Origin: Hygrocybe punicea
Taxonomy: Eukaryota > Basidiomycota > Agaricomycetes > Agaricales > Hygrophoraceae
Assembly (NCBI GenBank): GCA_963556145.1
Contig: OY744462.1
Location: 7,254,001 to 7,318,000, forward strand
DNA: 64,000 nt
Reading direction: 5' to 3'
Both the position numbers and the translations under genes were made by a program. The stretch's first letter is position 1. Each line of letters begins with the position of its first letter. The notes below the pieces were generated by a model. That model saw only the letters and a list, made by a program, of their open reading frames with translations, searched no databases and was not told the DNA's origin. This document shows, in pieces, positions 47,449 to 58,384 of the stretch.

Positions 47449-47875
47449 GGGTCAGTTTCAAGAGGGGGAACAGCAGCTTTCATATTGCTTTACATAGGGC
47501 TAACACCTAAGACAATACTGCTAAGAGGGTTTTGAGGTCTAATGCGAACCATGGGGGTTACCCAAGATAAGATGGATTGGCCCAAGATAAGATGGATTGG
47601 CCCAAAACTAGACTAAATGTAAGGAAAGGAAAAGAAGAAAAAGTCCAAACCAACTACAAGAACAGTGCATATGTTGACTGGTCTTGAGGGAAGGTAAATT
47701 GAAGTCCAATCATGAGGCTACAGCATGTCCAACTACACCATGTGTTCACCATAAGGCAGACATGAGACATCCTCATGTCAATGTTCTCACAATCCAATTT
47801 GAGACCCAGGTGTCATTAAGGGATAGAGAAGGTCCAGATGACTCAGATGATTTGTCATTGGATCATGTGATATGC
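47449..47875. repeat. Dispersed repeat R2, copy 1
   Basis: About 420 bp matching, inverted, 57975-58384. Both translate to the same run MREGKLKSNHEATACPTTPC. Copy 1 has an extra 20-bp tandem duplication (CCCAAGATAAGATGGATTGG twice, 47561-47600). The identity is unknown; the lengths and lack of coding signal suit an LTR or other non-coding element part. Confidence 0.85.
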
Positions 47876-48188
47876 AGATTTACCAATTTGGGGCACTAGC
47901 CAAACTCCCCACCTGACAATGTCTTCAACCTGGATTGGCCTTTGAAAGACCTTGAAAGCCAAAAGGTGGGACTGTTAATCCCAGCTCTGCTTCATTGAAT
48001 AAGTAAAAAGACAATAAAGGTAGTGGTATTTCAACTGCGCCAAAGCTCCCACTTATGCTACACCCGATATGTCTTTTCACAATGTCAAACTAGAGTCAAG
48101 TTCAACAAGGTCTTCTTTCCCCGCTGATTCCACCAAGCCTGTTCCCTTGGCTGTGGTTTCACTAGGACAGTGGGAATCTCGTTAATCC
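47876..48188. other. No gene seen
   Basis: Decayed sequence between repeat R2 and the next hAT-like element. No feature supported. Confidence 0.3.
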
Positions 48189-48196
48189 ATTCATGC

Positions 48197-49395
48197 TAGT
48201 GTTGGGGAAGTTCAGTTCCTGTCAAAAATCCTGGAACTGAAACTGAAACCGACATAAACCATTTACGTTGGTTTGGTTTGGTCCGGACTCGGTCTAAACC
48301 AAGACAGTCAGGTATCCACCTCGCGAGAGAGCCACACATGTCAATTGATGTGGCTGGCATCATTCCAAGGTGGGATTGGGGGGGCAGGAGAGTTGCTGTG
48401 CCCTGCTGTTACTCCATCTGACCTTGCAGGAGAGCCACGCAAGTCAATTGACATGGCTGGCGTCTTCGCGAGGTGGGATTGGACGGTTACTCGATTGACA
48501 TGGCCAGATCTTCACGAGGTGGCAAAACACATGCGTACGACATGTGTGTTTTACCTCAGCTGCGTGTGGGGTGCCGGAACACCTCATGGCAAGGTGGGAT
48601 TCCCTGTCCTGGTAGCATCAAGCCTCTCTGCATGGGTGTCCCGATTGTACACGCGACGATGGCTGGGTTCACCCCATGTTGACCTTCCTTGGTGGTGGTG
48701 GTGTTGGTGTTGCGTGGTGGTGATGGTGGTAGTGGTGGTGTTGCATGGTGGTGATGGTGATGTGCCATGTTCTGTGATACATGAATAAAAATCAGTAAAA
48801 AATATGTACCACACAGGAGTGGGGGTGGATGCACCACCCCCCACTGCTCGTTCCATCATGTAGACTCCCACTCCACCCCATTCACGTTTGTTTGCATGTG
48901 TGCACATCTTGGATGCGTTTGACATGGCTGTTGTTGGTGTCCAACATGGCCATTGTGGTGGCAATCGTCATTGTCATTGTCATCATTGTCATTGTAGTGG
49001 TAGTGGTGGTGGTGGTGGTGGTGATGGTGGTGATGGTGGTGGTGGTGCGTCAACCTGTAATTTGTTAAAGCCTTAGTTAAGTTCGAATAAATAAAAATAA
49101 AAAACATATGCAGGTGGCAGGGAGTACCCTGCCACCTGTTTTGTCAACCTTGGGTGCTCCATCATCCTTGTTTGGCATACATCGGGGGTGTTGTTGGTGG
49201 GGGTTGGTGACTTTGGGTGACTTTCAAAGTCAGCCAAGTAACCGATTTGGGACTGTCGGTTTGTGGTTCAAACTGAGTTTGAAACCGTTTCGGCCTGTGG
49301 CCAAATCTCCCAAACCGAGACCAAATGGTTCGGTCTCTGCTAGAAATTCCCAAACCGGGGTTGCATCAGTCTGAGACCAAACTTCCCCAACACTA
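48197..49395. mobile_element. Hairpin-core hAT-like non-autonomous element, copy 2
   Basis: Perfect 8-bp duplications ATTCATGC (48189-48196, 49396-49403) flank 1,199 bp with ends TAGTGTTGGGGAAGTTCAGT and, complemented, TAGTGTTGGGGAAGTTTGGT. Subterminal motifs are GGTTTGG/CCAAACC. The interior has hairpin units with CCTCGCGA arms and TCAATTGA cores (48340, 48443; a weaker one near 48495) and long GGT/GAT trinucleotide runs (48690-48770, 48960-49050). On the minus strand those runs encode His/Asn/Asp low complexity. Confidence 0.93.
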
Positions 49396-49403
49396 ATTCA
49401 TGC

Positions 49404-49495
49404 GTGTCACTAATTAGATGACAAGGCATTTGGCTACCATAAGAGAGTCATAGTTACTCCCACTGTTTACCTGTGCTTGGTTGAATTTCTTCACT

Positions 49496-49529
<34 letters not shown>

Positions 49530-50004
49530 CATCAAAACCAATTTGTGGCCATTGCACTGCTATGTTTTAATTAGACAGTCAGATTCCCCTTGTCCATACT
49601 AGTTCTAAGTCAGTTGTTAAGTGTACGCTGGAATGCCCTCCCTTGCAGAAGGGACAGCCAAGGCCACCAGCCAAACGAGGTCCTGGCCAGCTCTGCCCAG
49701 AGGTTTCCCCCCGAGCAGCTCCAGCTTGGTCCCACAGCTTTGTGCCAAGGCCCGACACACCCAACCCTTAGAGCCAATCCTTTTTTCTCAAAGTTACAGA
49801 TCTAATTTGCTGACTTCCCTTATCTACATTGTTCTATCAACTAGAGGCTGTTCACCTTGGGGTCCTGCTGTGATTATGAGTACAACCAAGACTTGTTCAT
49901 TCCCTTGGATTTTCAAGGGCTGTCAAGGATGCACCAGACCTGACATAAGTGTCGAGCTCTACCAGCCATGGAACCCTATCTCCGGGCGAACCGCTTCCAG
50001 GGTG
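49404..50004 (+). other. Coding-like remnant interrupted by a hAT-like element
   Basis: A plus-strand frame reading WNPISGRTASRVVRL at 49968-50012 continues on the other side of the insertion (51781 onward) as VRLLRRKENSSWALAS without loss of frame. Hence an older gene-like sequence, already decayed, was the target. The family is not recognised. Confidence 0.3.
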
Positions 50005-50012
50005 GTCAGGCT

Positions 50013-50575
50013 TAGTGCTACCGAAGTTCAGTTCAGTCCAGTTCAGACCCATTTTGGCTGAACTCTGAACTGAACTCCAGGTTCAGTTCAGGATTTTACG
50101 TGAACTGAATCTGAACCGCTGTGAACCGTTCAGATTTTTTTTTCAGACCGTGAACCGAGTTCATGAACAGTTTGGACACTTAATTTTCATATTATCATGC
50201 ATTTTACCAAAAAAAATTACAATATATTACTGTAGCTATCTAATCTATCGTGGGCTTTTTTCTGCAACCGTACCCATACCCGTCAGATTGCGGGGGTTAA
50301 TCCGCGGGTCCTCAGCCGTGACACGGTGGTGTTGGGCACACCACCACCCCGGTTACCTCGTGGTTGCAGCGCCGACATCAATTGACATCGCAGTGTGCAT
50401 CCGCGAGGTACGTTGGTGGTGGGTTTGTGGGTCCTCAGCCATGACCAGGTGGTGTTGGGCACACCACCATCCTCCCAGTTGCAGCGCCGATGTCAATTGA
50501 CGGGGCGGTGCACATCTGCGAGATACATTGGTGGTGGGATGCGCGGTGGCCTTCGTCACGGTTGCGCTCACACTT

Positions 50576-50608
<33 letters not shown>

Positions 50609-51780
50609 TTCGTGGTTGTGGTCATGCTAGTGGTCGCGGTTGTGGTCGCTGTGGTCATTGTGGTGGTCGTTGTTGATGTTGTTGTTGTTGTCATTGTCAT
50701 ATTTGGAGGGCCATGGGTTGTCATTGTCGTAGTGGTGGTGGTGGCCGCCATTGTCACCCTTGTCCTCACCACCTGTCATCCTCATCAGGTGTGTGGTGTT
50801 TGTGTTGTTGGTACTGCTCTCGTCATTGTTTGCATAATTAGTAGCTAAGAAAAAAAACAAAAAAAAACATACCTACTGCAATGGGGGGTGGGTGCACCAC
50901 CCTCCCGCTGCCCTTCTCCCCATGTCCCATCGTTGTCTGTTGTTGTTGTTGCTGTTGTCCGTTGTCATTGTTGCCATTGTCTGTCATTGTTGTTAGGGAA
51001 ATGCAGGGGTAATCCCAGGATACATTTGTCTGTATCCGTACTCGTACTCCCCACAGATACGGATGCAATATCCACGGATTTTACCCACGGATTCGCGATC
51101 AAAATGAGCCGGAGATCACCTGAAATGGTCAAGAATTGACTGAGATAGAGTCCAATCAATGTTTAGTCTCTATCTCAGTCAATTCTTGACCGTTTTGGAT
51201 GATCTCCAGCTCATTTTGAAGCCCACGGATACGAGAATCTGTATCTGTACTCGTACTCTTAAGAGTACGGATACCTGCGGAAAAGGATTTACCCTTATCC
51301 CTGCATTTCCCTAATTGTTGTTGCCGTTGTCCGTTGTTGTTGCCATTGTTTGTTGTTGTTGTTGCCGTTCTCCTTGTTGTTGTTGCTGTTGCTGTTGGTG
51401 GTTGAGAGAAAACTGTCATTGACTTACTAATAAAACAAATGATGATAAAAGTAAAAAACTTACCGATTTACCTCAAATGCTTGTGTTTGAGGGTGATTTG
51501 TCACGGTGTTGTTGTGGCTGAGACTAAACTTTGGTGACTAAAAACGGAAATTTGCTGAAATCGGCATGTGAGTACAACTTTCATGTGAGCAAAATATACA
51601 TGCCTGCGGACATCGGTTCAGCAGTTTGTGAACCATTTAAACAACCTGGGGGTTGCCTGAACCCCAAACTGGACTTGGGGTTCAGTTCAGCCCAAGGTGC
51701 TGGACTGAACCAAACTTCCGGTTCGGTTCGGAGTTCAAACCGGGTTTGGTTTGGTTCTGAACCGAACTTTGGCAGCACTA
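50013..51780. mobile_element. Hairpin-core hAT-like non-autonomous element, copy 3
   Basis: Perfect 8-bp duplications GTCAGGCT (50005-50012, 51781-51788) flank 1,768 bp, of which 316 bp are a nested MITE (50996-51311). Ends: TAGTGCTACCGAAGTTCAGT and, complemented, TAGTGCTGCCAAAGTTCGGT. Subterminal GTTCAG/CTGAAC motifs are very dense. The interior has hairpin units GCAGCGCCGA-TCAATTGA (about 50380 and 50492) with CGAGGT arms, and GGTCGT/GTTGTT runs (50578-50700). Confidence 0.93.
50996..51311. mobile_element. 316-bp palindromic MITE flanked by TA (copy 2)
   Basis: Same element as 7873-8188 in opposite orientation and identical length, nested inside hAT-like copy 3. TA flanks at 50994-50995 and 51312-51313. 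By direct comparison there are four substitutions in 316 bp, each CG against CA or TG. Confidence 0.95.
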
Positions 51781-51788
51781 GTCAGGCT

Positions 51789-52669
51789 GTTAAGGAGAAA
51801 AGAAAACTCTTCCTGGGCCCTTGCCAGCATCTCCAAGTTCATTCACATTGCCGTCAAAGATTGGCACTATGGTTCTGGAATATTAACTGGATTCCCTTTC
51901 AATAGGCAGCATGGACAATCATGCACTTTGAAATGGAGTTTCCCTATCTCTTAGGATCAACTGACCCATGTCCAACTGCTGTTAGCATGGAACCTTTCCC
52001 CACTTCAGTCTTCAAGGATCTCACTTGAATATTTGCTACCACCACCGAGATCTGCACTAGAGGCCATTTCACCTGGCATCACTGCCAAGGCTTCTTCACG
52101 GGACCTCCACGCTTGCCTACTTGTCAGTGCATCACAACAATGCTGACAGTGAGGTATGGGTGTTATGCTTGAGTGCCATCCATTTTCAGGGCCAGTTCAT
52201 TCAGCAGGTGAGTTGTTACAACACTCCTTAGCGGATTCTGACTTCCATGGCCACCATCCTGCTGTCTAGATGAACTAACACCTTTTGTGGTGTCTCATGA
52301 GTGTAAACTCCAGCACCTTAACCTTGTGTTTGGTTCATCCTGCATCGCCAGTTCTGCTTACCAAAAATGGCCCACTAGAAACTTGTCAATCGCTGAGCTC
52401 TCCAGCCAAGAGACGGCTCAATCTTACATATTTAAAGTTTGAGAATAGGTCGAGGTTGTTTCAACCCCAATGCCTATAATCATTTGCTTTACCACATAAA
52501 TCTGACAATTGAGTTTCTGCTATCCTGAGGGAAACTTCAGCAGGAACCAGCTACTAGATGGTTTGATTAGTCTTTTGCCCCTATACCCAAATTCAATGAT
52601 CGATTTGCACATCAGAATCACTACGAGCCTCCACCAGAGTTTCCTCTGGCTTCACCCTATTCAGGGCCC
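51789..52669. other. Decayed sequence, no intact gene
   Basis: Continuation of the remnant that received hAT-like copy 3, with short plus-strand frames and many stops. No domain recognised. Confidence 0.3.
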
Positions 52670-52833
52670 TAGTGTTGCCATGGCTATAGACGATGTTTTT
52701 TGAGAAATTGCCTTTTTAGGCTAGTAAAATTAGGCAAAATTATGAAAATATTTGAGGAGATGGGCGAAGCCAAAAGCTGAGGGGTCACTTAAGGGTGCTA
52801 AGAATTTGGGGCTCAATTCTCAGGGTTCTTCAG

Positions 52834-54044
52834 TAGTGTTGCCGTAGTTCGGTTCTGAACCTAGCCGAACCCGGTTCAAACCCCGAACCGAACCCGGGGT
52901 TCAGTCTAAGTTCAGCCAAATGCTGAACCGGACCACAGGTTCGGTTCAGGGTTTCGAGGCCGGCCGGATTTCCTGAACGGCTCCAAACCGCGTCCAAACC
53001 GCGAACGCGGATATTTTTAAGGTATTTATTTCATTTGTTTTTCGTATTTCTTTACTTACTTTTTCATGTTAAACGGTATCATGTGACCATTACACGAAGG
53101 TTTCTTCACCAACAACAACAACGCAAGGCCAATGAACGCGACACAATGTCGCGTTCATGGACACAGGTAAGTTTTATCATTTATCTTAACTTTACTAATA
53201 TTATCTGTTACAGGAAACTCAACCGCGACCACATCGCGAGCACACCACTGCGGCACAAAATGGATCCCAACGCCAACGCGATGCCAACGGACGCAGGACA
53301 GCCGCAACACCACCACCACCACCACCACCACCACCAGCGGCGGCGGCAACTGCAATGGCAATGGCAACGGCAACCAGGCAACGACGATGGCAACAGCCAG
53401 CAGCAGCGCCGGCAGCAACGGCAGCAGCAGCAGTGACAGCAGCAGCGGCAACAGCAGCAGCAGCAGCAGCAACACCGGCAGCAGCAATGCCAGCAACAGC
53501 AGCAGCAGCAGCTGCTGCATCAAGCCATCCAACGCGGGACAGCGGCAACACCAGTGGTGGCAACAACAACGGCAACGACAACCACGACGGCCAGCAGCAG
53601 CAGCAGCAATGCCGGCAGCAGCAGCAACAGCGGCAGCAGCAACGGCAACAGCAGCAGCGACAGCAGCAACGGCAACGGCCACAACAGCAGCAGCAGTGGC
53701 AGCAGCAACGGCCACGGCAGCAGCAGCAGCGCCGGCAGCGGCAGCAACAGCAGCAGTGGCAGCGGCAGCAGCGCCGGACGGCTCCCCTGCAGCCCATCTA
53801 CCTCGCGAAGTGCAGCGCCGTATCAATTGATACGTGCCTGCCATTTGCGAGGAGAACAGAGCTCACGGGGTGAGCCCACCTTGGTCCGGGGTTCAGACCG
53901 CGTCTGAACCCAGACTGAACGCGGACAGACGGTTCGATGCCGTCTGGGTCCGGTTTGGCGCATGGCCAAACCAGACCCCAAGTTCAGTTTGCGGTTGCGC
54001 CAAAAAGGGTCGGAACCGGACCGAACTGAACTTCGGCAACACTA
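52834..54044. mobile_element. Hairpin-core hAT-like non-autonomous element, copy 4
   Basis: Perfect 8-bp duplications TTCTTCAG (52826-52833, 54045-54052) flank 1,211 bp. Ends: TAGTGTTGCCGTAGTTCGGT and, complemented, TAGTGTTGCCGAAGTTCAGT. Subterminal GGTTCGG/CCGAACC motifs. The interior has a CAC/CAG/CAA array (53300-53790) and, next to it, one hairpin unit: CCTCGCGAAGTGCAGCGCCG, the palindrome TATCAATTGATA at 53821-53832, then TTGCGAGG. Confidence 0.95.
53306..53790. repeat. Interrupted CAG/CAC/CAA trinucleotide array
   Basis: Almost 500 bp of CAC then CAG, CAA and GGC triplets, interrupted but mostly in triplet phase. Every frame on both strands is open here (poly-Gln, -Ser/Asn, -Ala/Thr on plus; Leu, Ala and Cys runs on minus), so the long frames across this array are not evidence of genes. 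Confidence 0.95.
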
Positions 54045-54258
54045 TTCTTCAGGGATAGCTGTTGGACGGTAGCTGGCTAGGCTCAACAGCTATGGTTGAA
54101 TAACTCTGAAGATTGGGCACCAAATTCTTAGCACCCTTAAGTGACCCCCCAGCTTTTGGCTTCGCCCATCTCCTCAAATATTTTCATAATTTTAGCTAAT
54201 TTTACTAGCCAAAAAGGCAATTTTTCATAAAACATCGGCTATAGCTGTGGTAACACTA

Positions 54259-54738
54259 AATTTTAATTTCAGGCATAGTTCACCATCTTTCAGGTCCCAA
54301 CATGCATGCTCTACCACAGATCCATCACATAAGGTCTGGTCCGGGTGTCAGTGCTCCCCACAACAGGGATCTTGACCAAGTTTCACTTTTTGCACTCAGG
54401 TTTTCCACCCAAACACCTGCAGGCATGTTAGACTCCTTGGTCTGTGTTTCAAGATGGTTCAGTTCAAGCCATTATGCCAGCATCCTAAGCATGTAAACAT
54501 GGGTGATACCCCGACCTTTCGGCATGCTGAGTTCCTCAATCCCAACTATCGCATGCAGAACAAAGGGCTGTAACACATCCCGAAGGATGCCACATTCCCC
54601 AAGCCATTGTCTGATGATCAAAATTGATGCTGACCCATCGAACCTGGAAAGTAAGCCCAGCAAATCAATGCAAGGGTTGATTGCCAGTCGATGCAACTGA
54701 CTTGAATCATTTCCCTTTCAACAATTTCACATACTGTT
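54259..54738. other. No supportable gene
   Basis: Short frames only. Sequence between the foldback element and IS630-like element B; identity unknown. Confidence 0.3.
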
Positions 54739-54855
54739 TACAGCTGTTTTCATAGCTATGCGGAATTTGAGAAAAAAATCAAGGTGGCGCAACTCCGCTG
54801 CTGTCTAAGCCGAACTCCTAGATACGCTGAGTTACAACTTACATTTCAACACTCT

Positions 54856-55912
54856 ATGCCCACTTGCACCGTCTCCAAAGATCTCAAGGAGCGGATCCCA
54901 ACCCTCTACTGCCGTGGTTACACGGCCAAGGAGATCTGTGATCTTCTTGGTGTCCGCAAGTCACTGGTTTGCCAAACTCTCCAGTATCATCAGATCTATG
55001 GCCTCACATACAACCCTCATGCCCAACCAACTGCACGTCAACGCATCCTCACACCTCTCGACATTGGTTTCATTGGTTTACTCTGTTCCCTTCACCACAC
55101 GCTGTACCTTGATGAACTCCAACTCAAACTCCAAGCCCAACGCAACATGTTTGTATCCCTCTCAACTATCATGCGCACCCTTCGCCGGCTCCACTTCTCA
55201 AACAAGTGCATATCCGTTCAAGCCCTCGAAAGGAATGAACTCCAACGGGCCATATTCATGAATCAGATTGGGGCTGCAGTGCCAGACCCTGCCATGTTGA
55301 TGTTCACCGATGAGAGCGCCATGAATAATTGAGCCCACAGCAGGCGATACGGTTGGTCATTGGTTGGGACTAGGTGTGTTCAATGACAGGCCTTTGTACG
55401 TGGACAACGGTATTCCATCCTGCTGGTCCTCGCGCTGGATGGGATCATTGTGTTTGATCTCATTGAGGGCTCAGTGACTGGAGAGCGGTTCGTTCACTTC
55501 CTTCGTGAGATGGTTGTATGTTTTTTCTTTCATGTCTTTTACTGTACAAACGCTGATGCCTTTATACAGATACCTCTCACCAATCCATATCCTGGGCCAC
55601 GGAGTGTTCTAGTCCTTGATAACTGCAACATCCACCATGCAGAAGAGGTCAGAGAGCTTGTGGAGGTTGAAGCAGGTAAAGTCTTCCCTTTTGTGTGAAG
55701 TTGATACTAACATGTGTCTTCTAGGCTGCCGAATAATATATCTGCCCCCATACTCCCCCAACTACAACCCCATTGAACTGGCCTTCTCATCAATCAAGTC
55801 TTACCTCTGCCATCATACACATGACCATGGCCTTTTCACTGTTGTTAGCGCAATAGATACTCTAACACTGGAGAAGGCTGCAGGATGGTTTCGGTCGTCT
55901 GGTTACATGTAA
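54856..55912 (+). pseudogene. IS630/Tc1-like DDE transposase (element B)
   Basis: The ATG at 54856 opens a helix-turn-helix domain (TAKEICDLLGVRKSLVCQTL) and the DDE core: Asp in MLMFTDESA, Asp in VLVLDNCNIHH, Glu in PPYSPNYNPIE, the last two 35 residues apart after removal of an intron (55677 to about 55724). An earlier intron lies at about 55516-55569. TGA codons at 55330-55332 and 55384-55386 interrupt one otherwise continuous frame, at places where Arg codon CGA is plausible. The protein ends WFRSSGYM at 55912. Catalytic residues are intact. Confidence 0.9.
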
Positions 55913-56055
55913 TTTTCACTTTGCTAGATTTTTTTTTGTATGTCTTTTGTAGTTGTCACACAATCTCATTGTATCCAAGTGGGGCAAAATAACTGTATAA
56001 TATTGGTGCGCGAATGCGTGCAAAGTCCTTGAGATACTGTAGCTATGTGTAATTA

Positions 56056-57561
56056 CTATGTAGGCCATGCATTGTCATCTTCTCCCCTTGGCGGAGCATG
56101 GAAACCTGGTTGTATGGGGACGAGGCTCTTGAGCTGCGCATTGTAATACGATGTAAGGTGGTCATCTCTTGTCTGATCACCAGGGGTCATCATGGGTCCG
56201 AACCAGGTACAACATCTGCCATCCTCCCAATTGATCTCGTACCAGACAATGTTGTCCTGGGGCGGTAAAGGAACATGAGCGGCTGGATGGGGTGCTGGTT
56301 GATCAGACCTCATGGTTAGATGCCTCCTCTTCTCATTCCGTTTCCAGCTAGTGCAACCTGCTATCAAACGCATTGCGTCTCCTTTTGACATCCCATACTC
56401 TGTGAGGTCAGAGACTGCAAGGGAACCAATGATGTCTGGCTCATAATCTTCATGACTCAGGGCAGCCTCGTATTTGCACGCCAATGGCACTCCAAGGTGA
56501 TCTTGGGCATAAACGAGGTATTTGTGGAGATCACCGTATTCCGGTTTGACAGGCGACGAGAATGGAGATAATTCGAGAGAGTGCTTGCGCTTGGGAGTGG
56601 AGGGCTTGGGGGCCATCGCACCCACAACTGTGGTCATCAATTGCGTGAAGACAGCGACCTGATTGTTTGGATCTACAGCTGGCAGTGCCGTCTTTGCCTT
56701 CTGTCAGGCTGGTAATAAGCTAGCACCGCGATTTGCCAGATTGAAAGCCGCCGTGTTGGGGGGGAGCAGAATGGTAGTTTTTCCCTCGTGCTGTATGAAG
56801 ATTAGCTACATTTGTTGCGTAATTTAGAGAACATACCAGGGCAATGGCCCACTGATGCATCATGAACAGAGTAAGCGGGAGTTCAGTGTTGTCCACGCAG
56901 ATGAATACATAGTGTCCTGGATTATTGTCATTCCCATACTGCTTTTCAAGCATGCTGCGAAACCACGCCAATTAAAGGTCTAAGGATGTAGCACCTTCTG
57001 GTGTAGCTGCTGGGTCCAGAGCTTGTACGCTGTCGTTGTCAACCACAACATCAGGCTGTGCAAAAACAGCGTCAGATAGATCCAAACGGCATGCCAGTAC
57101 TTACATTGATAGGGCATTTCTTTTTCACATCATCAATGTCAATGATGATATTCACTTTGCTGTACCGATTCTCATTGATTTTTGTTATGAATTCTTTGTA
57201 TTCAGACTCCTTCTCCACATCAAGTGCATCCACTTTCCTGAGAATAAGGTCAACTAAGTTTGTAGAAGAGAAAAGAAAATATCTATGGTCGACCAGGATG
57301 ATAATATTTGAACTTGTAGCGTTGCTGATCTGACACCTTCCACTTTGTTTCGCCAAACCGCGTTAGCATAGCTCGCATAAAATGAACATAATTGTCTGCT
57401 AAACAAGCAAACACGAGTTCTTTGCTGTGTACGTCACGCTTGGACTTGATGGCAGGTTGCTTGCCAATCTTGGGAATAGCCAGTGTATGTCGAATGAGTT
57501 GTAGTGAGAGATGAGCGCAGAATTCATCTGATTCATCGTCGGACGAGTCAGAGTCGACCAT
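56056..57561 (-). CDS. Accessory protein with SAM-like domain (element B)
   Basis: From an ATG at 57561 (MVDSDSSDDESDEF) about four exons run opposite to the transposase: a first exon with ELVFACLADNYVHFMRAMLT and GETKWKVSDQQRYKF, a second with VNIIIDIDDVKKKCPI (about 57260-57100), a third with GHYVFICVDNTELPLTLFMM (near 56900), and a last exon 56640-56056. The last has a Ser/Pro linker and a SAM-like region (HKYLVYAQDHLGVPLACKYE, SDLTEYGMSKGDAMRLI). Domain order and position match the accessory gene of element A, but without an AT-hook. Exon borders are approximate. Confidence 0.55.
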
Positions 57562-57693
57562 GGTGATAGGATACGAAAATGGGAATATTTCAAGTTGTAA
57601 CTCAGCGTATCTAGGAGTTTGGCTTAGACGGCAGCGGAGTTGCGCCACCTTGATTTTTTTCTCAAATTCCGCATAGCTATGAAAACAGCTGTA

Positions 57694-57818
57694 ACTCTCT
57701 TTTCAAAGTTCTTTTCATCTTTCCCTCATGGTACTTGTTCACTATCGGTCTCTCGCCCATATTTAGCTTTAGATGGAATTTACCACCCATTTTGAGCTGC
57801 ATTCCCAAACAACTTGAC
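57694..57818. other. Short spacer, nothing recognised
   Basis: Sequence between IS630-like element B and the next small MITE. Confidence 0.3.
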
Positions 57819-57820
57819 TA

Positions 57821-57958
57821 CACCTGCTGCAATGGGCAAGTAGGTTGTCTGGCAAGTGCATTGCATCAGTTGGGTTTGAGAGAGGCATCATCCAGTGTGG
57901 GATTGGTGACTGATGCAATGCACTTGCCAGACCACATACTCGCCCATTGCAGCAGGTG
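57821..57958. mobile_element. 138-bp foldback MITE flanked by TA
   Basis: CACCTGCTGCAATGGGC at 57821 is matched by its complement ending at 57958. The arms continue inward (TCTGGCAAGTGCATTGCATC), giving about 50-bp arms. TA at 57819-57820 and 57959-57960. Non-coding; probably a third TA-target MITE family. Confidence 0.85.
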
Positions 57959-57974
57959 TATGGCCCAAATTGGT

Positions 57975-58384
57975 ATCACATGATCTAATGACAAATCATC
58001 TGAGTTATCTGGACCTTCTCTATCCCTCAATGACACCTGGGTCTCAAGTTGGATTGTGAGAACATTGACATGAGGATGCCTCATGTCTGCCTTATGGTGA
58101 ACACATGGTGTAGTTGGACATGCTGTAGCCTCATGATTGGACTTCAATTTACCTTCCCTCAAGACCAGTCAACATATGCACTGTTCCTGTAGTTGGTTTG
58201 GACTTTTTTTTCTTTTCCTTTCCTTACATTTAGTCTAGTTTTGGGCTAATCCATCTTATCTTGGGTAACCCCCATGGTTCTCATTAGACCTCAAAACCCT
58301 CTTAGCAGTATTGTCTTAGGTGTTAGCCCTATGTAAAGCAATATGAAAGCTGCTGTTCCCCCTCTTGAAACTGACCCATAGTCA
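57975..58384. repeat. Dispersed repeat R2, copy 2 (inverted)
   Basis: Complement of 47449-47875 without the 20-bp tandem duplication. It starts directly next to the 138-bp MITE. Confidence 0.85.

Larger units (their letters stand above)
52670..54258. mobile_element. Foldback element with about 150-bp arms, split by hAT-like copy 4
   Basis: Arms at 52670-52820 and 54110-54258 are inverted copies, for example AAATATTTGAGGAGATGGGC, with outer ends TAGTGTTGCCATGGCTATAG and, complemented, TAGTGTTACCACAGCTATAG. Without the nested element it would be about 370 bp. The ends match the hAT-like ends of copy 5 at 61597 (TAGTGTTGCCATGGCTA). I find no clear 8-bp duplication around it. Confidence 0.8.
54741..57691 (+). 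mobile_element. IS630/Tc1-like two-gene element B
   Basis: TA flanks (54739-54740, 57692-57693) and inverted repeats of about 100 bp, beginning CAGCTGTTTTCATAGCTATG at both ends. I see only two substitutions between the repeats, both CG against TG or CA. Plus-strand transposase at 54856-55912 and convergent minus-strand accessory gene at 56056-57561, the same layout as element A although the termini are unrelated in sequence. Confidence 0.95.

Noticed and set aside
53155..53907. Several frames of 120-230 codons on both strands
   Set aside because: They are produced by the CAG/CAC triplet array, which is open in all six frames.
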